From NCBI GenBank assembly GCA_964573015.1, contig CAZNHZ010000001.1:248001-312000 (forward strand): 64,000 nucleotides of DNA. Direction: 5' to 3'. Shown piece after piece: positions 16,122 through 25,899 of the stretch. Below the pieces are notes generated by a model. That model saw nothing but the letters and a program-made list of their open reading frames with translations. It did not search any database and had not been told where the DNA came from. The DNA is from JAPUDQ01 sp964573015. Its GTDB lineage: Bacteria > Patescibacteriota > Saccharimonadia > Saccharimonadales > Saccharimonadaceae. Within the stretch, counting starts at the first letter, position 1. Every line of letters starts with the position of its first letter. The position numbers were made by a program, and so were the translations under genes.

Positions 16122-17291
16122 ATGCATCCAGACGATAATCAGCATCCTGTTATTGCCGACAATCACCAGCCGTCGCACACCTCGACTTCCGATCGAGACC
16201 GTGCCGCGGCTATTATGCGTGAGCAAATTGATCGTATCTATGACACACCGCAGCAAAACCGAGAACAATCAGCCACCAACTCTGCGGCCGACAATCCTTA
16301 CGAGCAAACACACAGCAACCAGCACGGACATAGCGTGTCCGACAGCCAGTGGCAGCGTTATCACACGGCCTGGCAACAGTATTACCAGCAGTATTATGAT
16401 CGGTATTACCGCGGCCAACATGAGCAATTCACCCGGCAGCACATCGCACAATCATCGCTGATCAATTCTACTGCCAAACATCAAGCCGCCGTCACTCAGG
16501 CTATTACCGAAGACCGAGCTATCGATGAGATACGCAACGATCTGACCTCCAAAATCCAACAACACGCCAAAAAAGTCCGCACCAGCCGCCATTTCGTACC
16601 GGCTATCAGCGCCATCCTGGTAATGGTAATTTTTCTGTTTTTGCAGTACAACCGCGTTATCATAGCGCAGGTCAAGTCATATGTCAGCCCCGGTTCTATC
16701 GCAGCTCAAAACATCATTATTGACCCCACCACCGACACCAAAGTCAGCCCTGAACCACGGGTGATTATACCCAAAATCAATGTAGATGCTCCAGTAGTTT
16801 ACGAAGTTCCCAGCTTGGCCGAAGCGACAGTCCAAAACGCCCTAAAAAACGGCGTAATACACTATCCGATCCCGGGAGCAAGTGCCAATCCGGGCGAAAA
16901 GGGCAACGCTGTATTTTTGGGACATTCATCAAACGACGTTTTCGATGATGGCAACTACAAGTTTATTTTTGTCCAACTCGAACAGATCAAAACCGGCGAC
17001 TCGTTTTATCTGCATTTCAACGGTACACGCTACACTTACACTGTAACCGCGACCGAAACGATTTTGCCGACTCAGGTCTCCAAACTAGTCCTGCCAGCCG
17101 ACAAACCGATGGCGACATTGGTGACATGTACGCCGGTCGGCACCGCTCAAAAACGATTTGTCGTCTACGCCGAACAAATCAGCCCCGACCCAACCAAAGC
17201 TGCTACCGCCGCTGTCCAGCAGCCGGCCGCTCAGCCAACCGCCATCACCGGCAACTCACCGACATTGTTTGATCGACTGTTTGGATTTTAG
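16122..17291 (+). CDS. Sortase (class D/E-like) with long N-terminal extension
   Basis: A 389-residue protein: about 150 residues of Gln/His/Tyr-rich disordered N-terminus, a charged helix, one membrane helix around residues 165-185, then a sortase domain. The catalytic His lies in FLGHSSNDVF, the Cys in ATLVTCTPVG and the Arg in QKRFVVYAE. It anchors surface proteins or builds pili by transpeptidation outside the membrane. The start is the ATG preceded by GAGTGGG; an upstream TTG overlaps the -10 box TATACT (16092-16097). A short Ala/Pro-rich tail follows the domain. Confidence 0.9.
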   Translation: MHPDDNQHPVIADNHQPSHTSTSDRDRAAAIMREQIDRIYDTPQQNREQSATNSAADNPYEQTHSNQHGHSVSDSQWQRYHTAWQQYYQQYYDRYYRGQHEQFTRQHIAQSSLINSTAKHQAAVTQAITEDRAIDEIRNDLTSKIQQHAKKVRTSRHFVPAISAILVMVIFLFLQYNRVIIAQVKSYVSPGSIAAQNIIIDPTTDTKVSPEPRVIIPKINVDAPVVYEVPSLAEATVQNALKNGVIHYPIPGASANPGEKGNAVFLGHSSNDVFDDGNYKFIFVQLEQIKTGDSFYLHFNGTRYTYTVTATETILPTQVSKLVLPADKPMATLVTCTPVGTAQKRFVVYAEQISPDPTKAATAAVQQPAAQPTAITGNSPTLFDRLFGF

Positions 17292-18736
17292 TTTTTGAGG
17301 ATAAGCCGCGACGCCTGCATCACCGTCTTGCTATCTTTTTGAGCAAAACTGTACAAAAACGTACCATCGTCACTCAAAAAAGCCGGCAGGTGAGGCAAAG
17401 CACCAACTATAGTCTGAGCATAGTTGCCATCATACTCAAACAGCTTGACTTGCGAGCTCGTCGTCGAAACTATATAAAAATCATCAAGCCAGCGCGGCGC
17501 TGTCGCCGGATCGATGGTCAGAGGCGCTTGTACGGTGTAAGTCTCGTCGGTTTCCAGGTCATAGACACTATAGGCATCAGTCGTTCCGGTTATGACGAAT
17601 CGCCCCGAACTGCCAAAGTCAATCCAAGTCGCACCGTGTGACGTCAAGGGCACTTCGACATGGTCTTTGCGGCTGGCCTCAGTAGACTCTACCGGGTCTT
17701 TGACGACAATCAAGGATTTCGGACTGCTAATCGCCAGATAATAATGCGAATAATACTGCGAGATATCAACCAAAAGTGGCTGATCGGTATTGACACTGCG
17801 CACCAGCGTCTCTTTATTGTTTATATAAACGCCGGCCACTCGCTTGTCGGCACGTTTGGCCACAAACGCAATATCGTTTTCTCGATACAAACGATAACTT
17901 TCGACACCGATCACCAACGGCTGCGAAACCGAACCGCCGCCGACATCAACACGCCTGATATCAGTACCGGTCAGCCCATACAATATAGCGCCGCTCGTAC
18001 CCGAAAAATGCAGGTCGCGAAATTGCAGATTGAATTCTTTGGTTAGATTGCGCGGCGTCCCGGTTTCGCTGGCCCGATCGAGCCGTATATACTCTACAAG
18101 CTCGCCGACATTATGCGTTATTAGCAAAAAACGCGATCCATAATCCCACTCGGCAATGTCAAACCGCGATTCCTGATCTGGTAGCAGCGTCAACTGCTCG
18201 ATCGGTATAGTAAAATTAACCGCATTTATACTGTCAGGGTTGCGCAGATCATATACGGATATGATGGGATGTTTTGCGTTTGACAATACCGCCACAAAAC
18301 GCCGGTCAGGCGTCGGCAGGGCATCGTCAACGCCGCTATCAAACTTGACAGCATCAGTTGTGACAATCTTTGTTGGCACCAATCGTGCATAATTCAACCA
18401 CCGCAGCTCACCGGCCTTGATGCTTACGGTTCTTGACCAATCACGATAGCCAGTGCGTTTCATAGCAACGGCGTGCTTACCGGCTGCTACATCGAGCTTA
18501 CCCGGGGTGCGAACCGATTGCTGCTTGCCGTCCACCACGATATCGGCACCACTTGGCGTACTGCGAAACTGCAACAGACCGCCCTGCTCAAGTGTACGGT
18601 CAACGATGTCAAACCGATACCCCAAGATTAGCAGCAGACAAATTGCCGAGATAACCAGAGTTGCCAGCGTCATAAATCCATAGGTAAAAAACAAAATAGC
18701 CTGTCGTTTACGCTTACTGATACGATGATTATGCAT
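17288..18736 (-). CDS. PEGA-domain membrane protein with beta-propeller-like region
   Basis: A 482-residue protein: N-terminal membrane helix (about residues 13-40), a PEGA domain (LLQFRSTPSGADIVVDG...GKHAVAMKRTGYRDWSRTV, roughly residues 54-105), then a long repeated beta-strand region resembling a WD/TolB-type propeller (FVAVLSNAKHPIISVYDLRN, FLLITHNVGELVEY). It is probably extracellular, binding peptidoglycan or protein. TATACT lies 9 nt before the ATG on the minus strand. It converges with the sortase gene with a 4-nt overlap. Confidence 0.75.
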   Translation of the reverse strand: MHNHRISKRKRQAILFFTYGFMTLATLVISAICLLLILGYRFDIVDRTLEQGGLLQFRSTPSGADIVVDGKQQSVRTPGKLDVAAGKHAVAMKRTGYRDWSRTVSIKAGELRWLNYARLVPTKIVTTDAVKFDSGVDDALPTPDRRFVAVLSNAKHPIISVYDLRNPDSINAVNFTIPIEQLTLLPDQESRFDIAEWDYGSRFLLITHNVGELVEYIRLDRASETGTPRNLTKEFNLQFRDLHFSGTSGAILYGLTGTDIRRVDVGGGSVSQPLVIGVESYRLYRENDIAFVAKRADKRVAGVYINNKETLVRSVNTDQPLLVDISQYYSHYYLAISSPKSLIVVKDPVESTEASRKDHVEVPLTSHGATWIDFGSSGRFVITGTTDAYSVYDLETDETYTVQAPLTIDPATAPRWLDDFYIVSTTSSQVKLFEYDGNYAQTIVGALPHLPAFLSDDGTFLYSFAQKDSKTVMQASRLILKN

Positions 18737-18843
18737 GCACGCTAAAGTATAGCAGAATTATCTTAAAAACACTTGCATATTGCTTGGGGTGGGGTTACAA
18801 TAGCCATAAGGACTAAACGTACAACAAAAATTGAGGGACATAT

Positions 18844-19797
18844 ATGAGGAGTAAAAGCACAATTGTTATCAATGGTCAGAACTACGACGCATTTAGCGGT
18901 CTGCCGATCGATCAGGCTGCGGCCAAAACCAACAAACCAGCCACCGACTCCAAGCCGGCCCCATCCGCGCCGACACCGCGTCAGAGCGGTACTTCGCTTC
19001 ATCGCAAAACTCAACACAGCGCTACATTGCGCCGTGACTTGCTCAAACGACCTGCCGGCGAGCATGATCGTGCCGCCAAGCACACGACCTCACATGCCCA
19101 CGTCACCAAAAGTCCGCTAGTTAGCCGCTTTGCCGCCCACCCCGAGACCAAAGTACGCGCATCGACCGCGTCACAATCATCACCGCATGTTGTCGCTGCC
19201 GTTCATCAAAAAACCGTCAAACAAAAGCCGACCTCGACACCAGCCATGTCCTCACGCGAGCTAAAAGAGCATCTCATCAGGCAACAACTCGACAAAGCTC
19301 CTGTCAAACATCCGCCTGTCAAAAAGAAAAGGACGATCCGTAAACCGCTGCGAGTCAGCTCTGTCATGGCAGCGTGTTTTGGCATTATGCTGCTGGGAGG
19401 CTATCTTTCGTACATAAACATGCCTAATTTGTCGGTACGAGTAGCTGCCGCCCAAGCCGGTATCGAAGCCGGATACCCCGGGTATATACCAAGCGGTTAT
19501 CACTTTGCCGGTCCTGTGGCTTATAGCAACGGCCGCGTACTGCTGACATTCAAAGCCAGCGGCGGTACCAATGCCTATCAGATAAATCAGCAAAAAAGTA
19601 ATTGGGATTCTCAGGCCGTACTCGACAACTATGTAGCTGCTCAAACCGCATCATACGATATCAACACAACTCAAGGTCTGACTATCTACACCTACGACAA
19701 CAGTGCCGCATGGGTCAATCATGGTGTGCTCTACACCATCTCCGGCGATGCTCCGCTTCGCACCGAACAAGTACTCAAGATCGCAACTAGTTTATAG
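18844..19797 (+). CDS. Single-pass membrane protein with outer alpha/beta domain, unknown
   Basis: A 317-residue protein. The first ~170 residues are basic, Pro/Ala/Ser/Thr-rich and presumably disordered in the cytoplasm; one membrane helix lies near residues 178-198; the C-terminal ~115 residues (GYPGYIPSGYHFAGPVAYSNGRVLLTF...YDNSAAWVNHGVLYTISG) resemble the DUF4367-like outer domain found in anti-sigma and sporulation-type membrane proteins. The Shine-Dalgarno GAGGGA lies before the ATG. The function is not known. Confidence 0.7.
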   Translation: MRSKSTIVINGQNYDAFSGLPIDQAAAKTNKPATDSKPAPSAPTPRQSGTSLHRKTQHSATLRRDLLKRPAGEHDRAAKHTTSHAHVTKSPLVSRFAAHPETKVRASTASQSSPHVVAAVHQKTVKQKPTSTPAMSSRELKEHLIRQQLDKAPVKHPPVKKKRTIRKPLRVSSVMAACFGIMLLGGYLSYINMPNLSVRVAAAQAGIEAGYPGYIPSGYHFAGPVAYSNGRVLLTFKASGGTNAYQINQQKSNWDSQAVLDNYVAAQTASYDINTTQGLTIYTYDNSAAWVNHGVLYTISGDAPLRTEQVLKIATSL

Positions 19798-19822
19798 CAA
19801 GGGAGGCTCATAAAATATATGA

Positions 19823-19851
19823 TTGACAAATAATATATTTTATGATAATAT
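19823..19851 (+). promoter_or_regulatory. Near-consensus promoter, leaderless type
   Basis: TTGACA (19823-19828), 17-nt spacer, TAATAT (19846-19851), then only 6 nt to the ATG at 19858. Confidence 0.85.
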
Positions 19852-19857
19852 ATAGAT

Positions 19858-20076
19858 ATGGTTGAATATAACGAAGACGGTACCATGGCACGATTTTCCC
19901 AAGATATGGATTTTTCCGTAACTCCTATTTCTGACTTTATAGCAAGTCTAAAACATCGCACGCCGGAAATACCGCTGGCGCCAGTTGTTCCTATAAAAAC
20001 GCGCCGCGAGGTAGGCAATAGCGCCCTTAGCGGCGCCGCTCTTGAAATATCCGACCGCACTGAACAGTCCGCGTAG
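19858..20076 (+). CDS. Small hypothetical protein
   Basis: A 72-residue acidic-to-neutral protein with no recognised domain and no membrane helix. The case for a real gene is the perfect promoter ending 6 nt before the ATG and the intrinsic terminator 17 nt after the stop, which makes it a stand-alone transcription unit. Confidence 0.75.
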   Translation: MVEYNEDGTMARFSQDMDFSVTPISDFIASLKHRTPEIPLAPVVPIKTRREVGNSALSGAALEISDRTEQSA

Positions 20077-20092
20077 TTTAACTTCTGATTCT

Positions 20093-20124
20093 AAACACCC
20101 TCAGTAATTTCCGGGGGTGTTTTT
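20093..20124. terminator. Intrinsic terminator
   Basis: AAACACCC (20093-20100) pairs with GGGTGTTT (20115-20122) and is followed by a T-run. Its flanks are A-rich on the left and T-rich on the right. It ends the small gene at 19858 just before the gltX promoter. Confidence 0.8.
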
Positions 20125-20143
20125 ATGTTATACTCAAACAGAT

Positions 20144-21634
20144 ATGACAGTCCGTACTCGCTTTGCTCCCAGCCCGACCGGCCACTTGCATGTCGGCGGT
20201 ATCCGCACGGCGTTGTTTGCGCATCTTGTTGCCAGGCAACAAGATGGTGTATTTGTGCTGAGATTTGAAGACACCGACAAAAAACGTGAAGTCGAGGGTT
20301 CGGCTGAGCACCTTATCGCCAGTCTCAGTGCTATCGGTATCGACTACGATGAAGGCCCGGATATCGGCGGGCCATACGCTCCATACGTCCAGAGTCAGCG
20401 ACTCGATTTATACCGCCAGTGGGCGCAAAAGCTAATCGACGCCGGACGGGCCTACGCTGACCCCTACACACCACAAGAAGTCCAGGCTTTTCGCGAGCAA
20501 GCCCAGGCGGAAAAGCGGGCATTTTTATACCGTGATCATCGCCCCGAGCATCCTCCGGTTTGGGATGGCAGTATGCCGCTCCGATTCAAGTCGAATCCTC
20601 GGCAGTATCGCTGGTATGACCAGGTTATGGGCGACATGATTGCCCAACCGGACAATATCGATGATTTCGTCCTGATCAAAAGCGATGGTTATCCGACCTA
20701 TGATTTTGCCCATATTGTCGATGATACTGAGATGCAGATCACGCACGTTATCCGCGGCCAGGAATTTATCTCCAGTATGCCCAAGTACCTCAACCTCTAC
20801 GAGGCACTCGGCTTTGATATGGGCAAATCTACTTCATCTATGGCGCATAATGCCTCTGCCCACGAGCCGGCAAGCGAGCTTAGACCCCTCCTGCCAATTT
20901 TCGCTCACATGCCGCACATCATGAACGAGCAGGGCAACAAAAAACTCGGCAAGCGCGATGGCGCTAAAGACGTCCTCGACTACTTGCGCGACGGCTACTT
21001 GCCGGAAACGATGATGAGCTTTATCGCCACACTCGGCTGGAACGACGGCACCACTCAGGAAGTCTTTACGCATGACGAGCTGGTTACCAAGTTTTCGCTC
21101 GACCATGTCCAACGCTCCGGCGCACGATTTGACGAGAAGCGCCTCAGCTGGATGAACGGGCATTTTATCCGAGCCCTGCCTCTCGATGAACTGTGTGAGC
21201 GCGTGTGCGATTTTTGGCCGGCCAGCGCAGCGGACGCCGATGAATCATACAAAAAACAGGTTCTCGCTCTCGTCCAAGACCGTCTCAAATCACTGGCGGA
21301 CTTACCGATGATGAGCGATTATTTCTTTGCCGAACCGCTCGTCGATACATCACTCATCTCAAACAACAAACAGCTCAAAAAGCTTGAAAAATCCGAAATA
21401 ACTCATATTTTGCAAACGGCTCATGACGAATTGTCAGAGCTCAAAGACTGGTCGCCGACCGCCATCCAAGATGTGCTCAACGGACTGCTTGAAAGCTTAC
21501 AGCAAAAACCGGCTGTTGTCTTTGGCCTCATCCGCATCGCGACTACTTGGGCGCAGTTCAGCCCGCAGCTCAACGACACGCTCGCTCTGCTTGGCAAGCA
21601 AACGACGCTTAAACGTCTCGCTCAAAAATTCTGA
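20144..21634 (+). CDS. gltX: Glutamyl-tRNA synthetase
   Basis: A 496-residue class I synthetase. The HIGH-type motif is in RFAPSPTGHLHVGGIRTALF and the KMSKS-type motif is KLGKRDGA. The anticodon-binding C-terminus is present. The start is the ATG 9 nt after TATACT (20129-20134); an upstream in-frame ATG lies before that box. Whether the enzyme also charges tRNA-Gln cannot be told here. A tRNA-Glu gene is at 25709. Confidence 0.96.
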   Translation: MTVRTRFAPSPTGHLHVGGIRTALFAHLVARQQDGVFVLRFEDTDKKREVEGSAEHLIASLSAIGIDYDEGPDIGGPYAPYVQSQRLDLYRQWAQKLIDAGRAYADPYTPQEVQAFREQAQAEKRAFLYRDHRPEHPPVWDGSMPLRFKSNPRQYRWYDQVMGDMIAQPDNIDDFVLIKSDGYPTYDFAHIVDDTEMQITHVIRGQEFISSMPKYLNLYEALGFDMGKSTSSMAHNASAHEPASELRPLLPIFAHMPHIMNEQGNKKLGKRDGAKDVLDYLRDGYLPETMMSFIATLGWNDGTTQEVFTHDELVTKFSLDHVQRSGARFDEKRLSWMNGHFIRALPLDELCERVCDFWPASAADADESYKKQVLALVQDRLKSLADLPMMSDYFFAEPLVDTSLISNNKQLKKLEKSEITHILQTAHDELSELKDWSPTAIQDVLNGLLESLQQKPAVVFGLIRIATTWAQFSPQLNDTLALLGKQTTLKRLAQKF

Positions 21635-21694
21635 ATTATTCAGACGAACCAAAAATCTATCATCTCTCATCTTGCTCATGCTATACTACCTCAT

Positions 21695-22825
21695 ATGAAA
21701 CTGCGACTGCGCAAATCACGCGACAATCATCTTAAAGCTGATAAACTCCGCCATGATAAAGCGATTGACTACCCTAGCAAAGTTCATCGATACTTAGGTA
21801 TAAAGTCCGGTCTGAGATATTTTGTAGCCGCACTGGTAGTCATCATCATCGTTGGTGGTTGTCTGTGGTGGTTGGCGTATTCGCTCGAGCCGCAGACCGC
21901 TTCAGTCAAACCCGTTATTCCCAAAAAGACCGCACCCAAAATCTATTCACCACTCACCGGAGCTGAGACCGACGAAACTCATGCCAAGCGTCCCGTTACG
22001 GCCGTCATGATAGAAAACAGCCCCGACGCCCGACCACAATCCGGGCTCAAAGATGCTGGCATTGTCTATGAAGCCGTCGCCGAGGGCGGCATTACGCGAT
22101 TTATCGCTCTCTACCAAGAGTCTCGGCCCGGTCTCGTCGGCCCGGTTCGCAGCGTCCGGCCGTATTACGTTGAATGGGCCAGCGCTTACGACCCGGCCGT
22201 CGCTCATATCGGCGGTAGCGCGCGGGCGCTCGGCATGATCCGTTCAGGCAATTACGGTGTTGATATGGACCAGTTTTTTAACGCCGGAGCGTACTGGCGG
22301 GCTAATGACCGTGCTGCGCCCCACAACGTCTACACCAATTTCGACAAACTAGATGCCCTTAGAGAATCCAAAGGCAAGACCACTAGTACATTCACCGGCT
22401 TCGCCAGGGAAGATGTCAAAAAATTGCCGCCGCGTACCGCCAGCGAGATAACTGTCGGCGTTTCAAGCGGTAACTTCCTCGTCCAATACAGCTATGACAC
22501 CAATTGCAATTGCTACTTGCGCTCACACGGCGGCGTGCCTCACGATGATCGCGAGGGCGGCCGCATCAGCCCAAAAGTCGTCATCGCCATCAAAGTACCG
22601 ATGAGTATGGGATTTGAGGATGGCTACCGCGAACAGATCACTACGACCGGCAGCAGCGCGGCCTACGTGTTTCAAAACGGCATAGTCATCGAGGGGTCTT
22701 GGCAGCGCGACGGCGACAAAGCCCCGCTCCAACTCAAAGCCGCCGACGGCACCGAAATCAAACTAGCCCGCGGTCAAACCTGGATCACGGCTCTGGCAAA
22801 CGACAGGAGTGTATCATGGCAATAA
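21695..22825 (+). CDS. DUF3048 (YerB-like) membrane-anchored protein
   Basis: A 376-residue protein with a basic cytoplasmic start, one membrane helix (about residues 42-65) and the two DUF3048 regions: RPVTAVMIENSPDARPQSGLKDAGIVYEAVAEGGITRFIALYQ and later AYVFQNGIVIEGSWQRDGDKAPLQL...QTWITAL. The family is extracytoplasmic and its function is unknown. The -10 TATACT ends 7 nt before the ATG. The last 10 nt overlap the histidine kinase gene, so the three genes to 24721 form one operon. Confidence 0.88.
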   Translation: MKLRLRKSRDNHLKADKLRHDKAIDYPSKVHRYLGIKSGLRYFVAALVVIIIVGGCLWWLAYSLEPQTASVKPVIPKKTAPKIYSPLTGAETDETHAKRPVTAVMIENSPDARPQSGLKDAGIVYEAVAEGGITRFIALYQESRPGLVGPVRSVRPYYVEWASAYDPAVAHIGGSARALGMIRSGNYGVDMDQFFNAGAYWRANDRAAPHNVYTNFDKLDALRESKGKTTSTFTGFAREDVKKLPPRTASEITVGVSSGNFLVQYSYDTNCNCYLRSHGGVPHDDREGGRISPKVVIAIKVPMSMGFEDGYREQITTTGSSAAYVFQNGIVIEGSWQRDGDKAPLQLKAADGTEIKLARGQTWITALANDRSVSWQ

Positions 22826-24351
22826 AACCATCGACAGCTTACAAGACACGTCTAGCCGACTACTATGTCAATCACGTCAAAAAAATGTCCTACGTAGTCG
22901 TGAGCATGCTGGTAGCTATCAATATCGCGCTCACCGGTCTGCTGTTCTTTTTCTCTCATTACGGTTGGCTCGAAATCATCATGCTGGTTATTGTGCCGGT
23001 GGTTTGTTTTGAAGTTTTTTCTCTTATGATCGTACTCAAATTTGCCCTGGAGCCACTCGAAATCTTAACGCGAGTGATTACTCGGCTGTCAAATCAACCA
23101 ACAGACTTGCAAGCGCCACCGATCAATGACCCTCGCTATGTCAAGAGCGGCCTCAAAGATATGGTCCAAACTATCTATGACCGACTGCAAGACAACAGTG
23201 ACGATAACGAATCGCTCGAGCAAACCGCCGGTGCCAACCGTATTTTACAACAAATACCATGCGGCCTGATCGGTATCAACCAAGACAATGAAATTGTTTT
23301 TGCCAATTCGACCGCACCGGTTGCAAATGATATTGACGGTAAACGAGTCTTGCAGCTGGCGTTTCCGTCTGATGATTCGCTCAAAGATTGGATCCATGAC
23401 GCTGCCAATAGATCGCTTACCGAGATGAAGATTTGGCAAGCCATCGCCTCGACACACACCGATACCGACGACCGGCGGGTATTTGATGTTATCGCTCAAT
23501 ACAACAAATCCACTAGCGGCGGTATCGAAACCGTTATTCTTATCATCGATAAAACTACTGTTTATGAAGAAGGTCAAAACACTGTCGATTTCATATCTAT
23601 CGCTGCACATGAACTGCGCGGACCGATTACCGTGATTCGCGGCTACCTGGATGTACTGATTGACGAGCTCGGCGAAACTCTAGAGGGCGAACATCATGAG
23701 CTACTCACTCGTCTCGACGCTTCCGCCTCACGGCTTAACGGTTATATAAACAACATCCTAAACGTCGCCAAATATGATCAAAAGCATCTCAAGCTTCATT
23801 TGCAAAAAGATAGCCCGATCCACGTATTTGAACTGCTCAGCAACGATCTCAATCTACGAGCCAAAACCCAAAACCGCCGCTTAACCGTATCGATTCCAAA
23901 CAGCTTGCCTGATATCGCTGTCGATCACAACAGCATATCGGAAGTATTTCTAAATTTGGTTGACAATGCCATCAAATACAGCCACGAGGACGGTGAAGTC
24001 GTGCTGTCGGCTACGGCCGACCAAAACTATGTCAAGTTTTCGGTCAAAGACGACGGTATCGGTATCCCCAGCGGTGTCGCCCAAAACCTGTTCAAAAAAT
24101 TTTATCGGTCACATCGTTCGCGCAGCAGCGTTGCCGGTACCGGATTGGGACTATATATTTCTCGCGCAATTGTCGAATCGCACGGCGGTGAAATCGGCTT
24201 CACATCCACCGAGGGCAAGGGCAGTATGTTTTACTTCACCGTCCCGACTTATGCCAGCGTAGCCGAGAAACTCTCCCAAGAACAAGACAATGCCAGTATA
24301 ATAAAAACATCAAGCGGCTGGATACGTAACCATTCGCGTATGGGAGGATAA
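22816..24351 (+). CDS. Membrane histidine kinase
   Basis: A 511-residue sensor kinase: two membrane helices in the first 75 residues, a HAMP-like linker, a PAS-like domain (about residues 140-255), HisKA with phospho-acceptor His265 in AAHELRGPITVIRGYL, and a HATPase_c domain with N box (LVDNAIKYSH), G1 (DDGIGIP) and G2 (GTGLGLYI). The start was set at the ATG following AGGAG. It pairs with the response regulator 10 nt downstream. Confidence 0.93.
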   Translation: MAIKPSTAYKTRLADYYVNHVKKMSYVVVSMLVAINIALTGLLFFFSHYGWLEIIMLVIVPVVCFEVFSLMIVLKFALEPLEILTRVITRLSNQPTDLQAPPINDPRYVKSGLKDMVQTIYDRLQDNSDDNESLEQTAGANRILQQIPCGLIGINQDNEIVFANSTAPVANDIDGKRVLQLAFPSDDSLKDWIHDAANRSLTEMKIWQAIASTHTDTDDRRVFDVIAQYNKSTSGGIETVILIIDKTTVYEEGQNTVDFISIAAHELRGPITVIRGYLDVLIDELGETLEGEHHELLTRLDASASRLNGYINNILNVAKYDQKHLKLHLQKDSPIHVFELLSNDLNLRAKTQNRRLTVSIPNSLPDIAVDHNSISEVFLNLVDNAIKYSHEDGEVVLSATADQNYVKFSVKDDGIGIPSGVAQNLFKKFYRSHRSRSSVAGTGLGLYISRAIVESHGGEIGFTSTEGKGSMFYFTVPTYASVAEKLSQEQDNASIIKTSSGWIRNHSRMGG

Positions 24352-24361
24352 TTCGACACAT

Positions 24362-24721
24362 ATGGCTATACACAAAATTCTCATTATCGAAGACGATCGC
24401 TTCATCGGCGAAATGTACGTCCGTAGCTTACGTCGCGCCGGCTACGAAGTGGACTGGGCGGTAGTAGGTACCGAAGGCCTAGAGAGTGTCAAAAAATCCA
24501 ACTACGACCTGGTGCTACTCGATATCATGCTGCCCGAAATGCAAGGTCAAGATGTCTTGTTGGAGCTCAACAACCTGTCGCATCGGCCCAAAATTGTCGT
24601 ACTCACCAACTACGAGCAAGACGATGAGTCGCGACTCGCCATGGAGCACCAAGCCGACGGTTATCTGATAAAAGCCGAGATTACGCCGCGCAAACTGATC
24701 GATATCATTACCGAGTTGTAG
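24362..24721 (+). CDS. Single-domain response regulator
   Basis: A 119-residue receiver domain with acidic pocket IIEDD, phospho-acceptor Asp54 (VLLDIMLPE), a Thr in VVLTNY and Lys in YLIKAEI. There is no output domain, so it signals by protein contact. It is co-transcribed with the kinase immediately upstream. Confidence 0.93.
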   Translation: MAIHKILIIEDDRFIGEMYVRSLRRAGYEVDWAVVGTEGLESVKKSNYDLVLLDIMLPEMQGQDVLLELNNLSHRPKIVVLTNYEQDDESRLAMEHQADGYLIKAEITPRKLIDIITEL

Positions 24722-24772
24722 CATAACCATTTGCCACTAGCGCGATTTAGCCAACTAGCTTATACTACCTGC

Positions 24773-25000
24773 ATGGTTGACGGCACATTATTTGAACAAA
24801 TTAAAGCCTTTTTTCAAGGGCGCTATGTCAAACTTGGGCTCATAACATTGCTGGGAGCTTTTGGTATTTATGTATTTTTGTACGCATTTTTTACACTTAT
24901 CGGCATCAAAGATTCCATGCCAAACGGTATGATGACCGTGGTATCGGTCTTTGGCTCTGGCTGGTTAGTCTACAAGTACATCTCAAACCGAGTCGGTTAG
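24773..25000 (+). CDS. Small two-helix membrane protein
   Basis: A 75-residue protein with two hydrophobic segments (about residues 20-40 and 48-66). No family is recognised. TATACT (24761-24766) ends 6 nt before the ATG, which sets this start over an upstream in-frame one. Confidence 0.7.
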   Translation: MVDGTLFEQIKAFFQGRYVKLGLITLLGAFGIYVFLYAFFTLIGIKDSMPNGMMTVVSVFGSGWLVYKYISNRVG

Positions 25001-25008
25001 GTTAGCGC

Positions 25009-25037
25009 TTGACATTTTATAAGTTTTTTGCTATAAT
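25009..25037 (+). promoter_or_regulatory. Consensus promoter, leaderless type
   Basis: TTGACA (25009-25014), 17-nt spacer, TATAAT (25032-25037), then 7 nt to the ATG at 25045. Confidence 0.88.
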
Positions 25038-25044
25038 TATATAA

Positions 25045-25404
25045 ATGGATAAAGATACGTTTGATTTTATTGAGGGCAGACTGGATTTTGCCCGTGAGTA
25101 TGCAGCTAACAAGCTAGCCGATATTGCCTCCAAGCCCGGCTTTAGCGCCGAAACCGCAGACGCCATAGCCACTTATCTCAACGCTGCTCTGGCGATTTCT
25201 GATGATCACGACGCACTTCTTTCCGAAAAAGAGCGCTTCAGTCTGGGCAGTGAGGAACTGCACTCTGCCGACCACGACATCTCTCTGACGCACCGTATGC
25301 GCGGTGCACGGATCGGTCACGGCATCGCTTCGCTGTCGCTTGAGATGGCTCGACGCAACGGCGCCAAGCTCGACAAAAGCGCACCGACCTCAGACGCCGC
25401 CTAG
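25045..25404 (+). CDS. Small helical hypothetical protein
   Basis: A 119-residue soluble, largely alpha-helical protein with no recognised motif. It has its own consensus promoter directly abutting the start codon, so it is a genuine, probably well-expressed, leaderless transcript. Confidence 0.75.
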   Translation: MDKDTFDFIEGRLDFAREYAANKLADIASKPGFSAETADAIATYLNAALAISDDHDALLSEKERFSLGSEELHSADHDISLTHRMRGARIGHGIASLSLEMARRNGAKLDKSAPTSDAA

Positions 25405-25413
25405 ACACATTAT

Positions 25414-25647
25414 CTATGCTTTGCTATAGTAACTCGGTCGATAAATAACCTTATCGTCTAGTGTGAGAACTGCCAGCGGCAGTTCGGAAACGGACTTTCC
25501 ATTGAAAGCTATGCATTCAATCGTGAAATCCGGGGGTCGCGGGACGTGACTAGGACCCCAATAACCTGGCAACCCGGGTTCGCATATTGTCATAACCGAC
25601 GGTTTGACATTATCTAGCTTATGATGGAACATGAAGCGTAGCGACAT
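25414..25647 (-). CDS. Possible small protein, related to the one at 27099
   Basis: An open frame of 77 residues on the minus strand; a second ATG lies at codon 6. The C-terminal pattern (RPP, then a Cys, then NGKS, then LAVLTLDDKVIYR) resembles RPGP...Cys...GGSE...LKMVLINGAFAYR in the gene at 27099. This possible paralogy is the main reason to list it. No convincing promoter or Shine-Dalgarno was found. Confidence 0.4.
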   Translation of the reverse strand: MSLRFMFHHKLDNVKPSVMTICEPGLPGYWGPSHVPRPPDFTIECIAFNGKSVSELPLAVLTLDDKVIYRPSYYSKA

Positions 25648-25708
25648 AGTCTATCATCGCAGCGTCGGATCGGCAGAACCACGCATTGACAAATTAAACT
25701 CTTTTGAT

Positions 25709-25783
25709 GGCCCCGTCTTCTAACGGTTAGGAAATCGGGTTCTCATCCCGGCAATCGGGGTTCGATTCCCCGCGGGGTCACCA
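25709..25783 (+). tRNA. tRNA-Glu (anticodon TTC)
   Basis: Acceptor GGCCCCG pairs with CGGGGTC, the anticodon loop is TTCTCAT inside a CGGG/CCCG stem (anticodon TTC), the T arm is CGGGGTTCGATTCCCCG, and the CCA is encoded. TTGACA lies about 20 nt upstream (25686-25691). A 40-bp palindrome follows 117 nt downstream. Confidence 0.96.
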
Positions 25784-25899
25784 AAATAGTTTAATGACAC
25801 CAACGACCTTACAAACTCCGACTATTCACATCTGTTTAGATTTAGAACCTGGTTCATAGCTCAACCTCTCTCGTCAGCAACTCCCAGCTTTAGCTCACA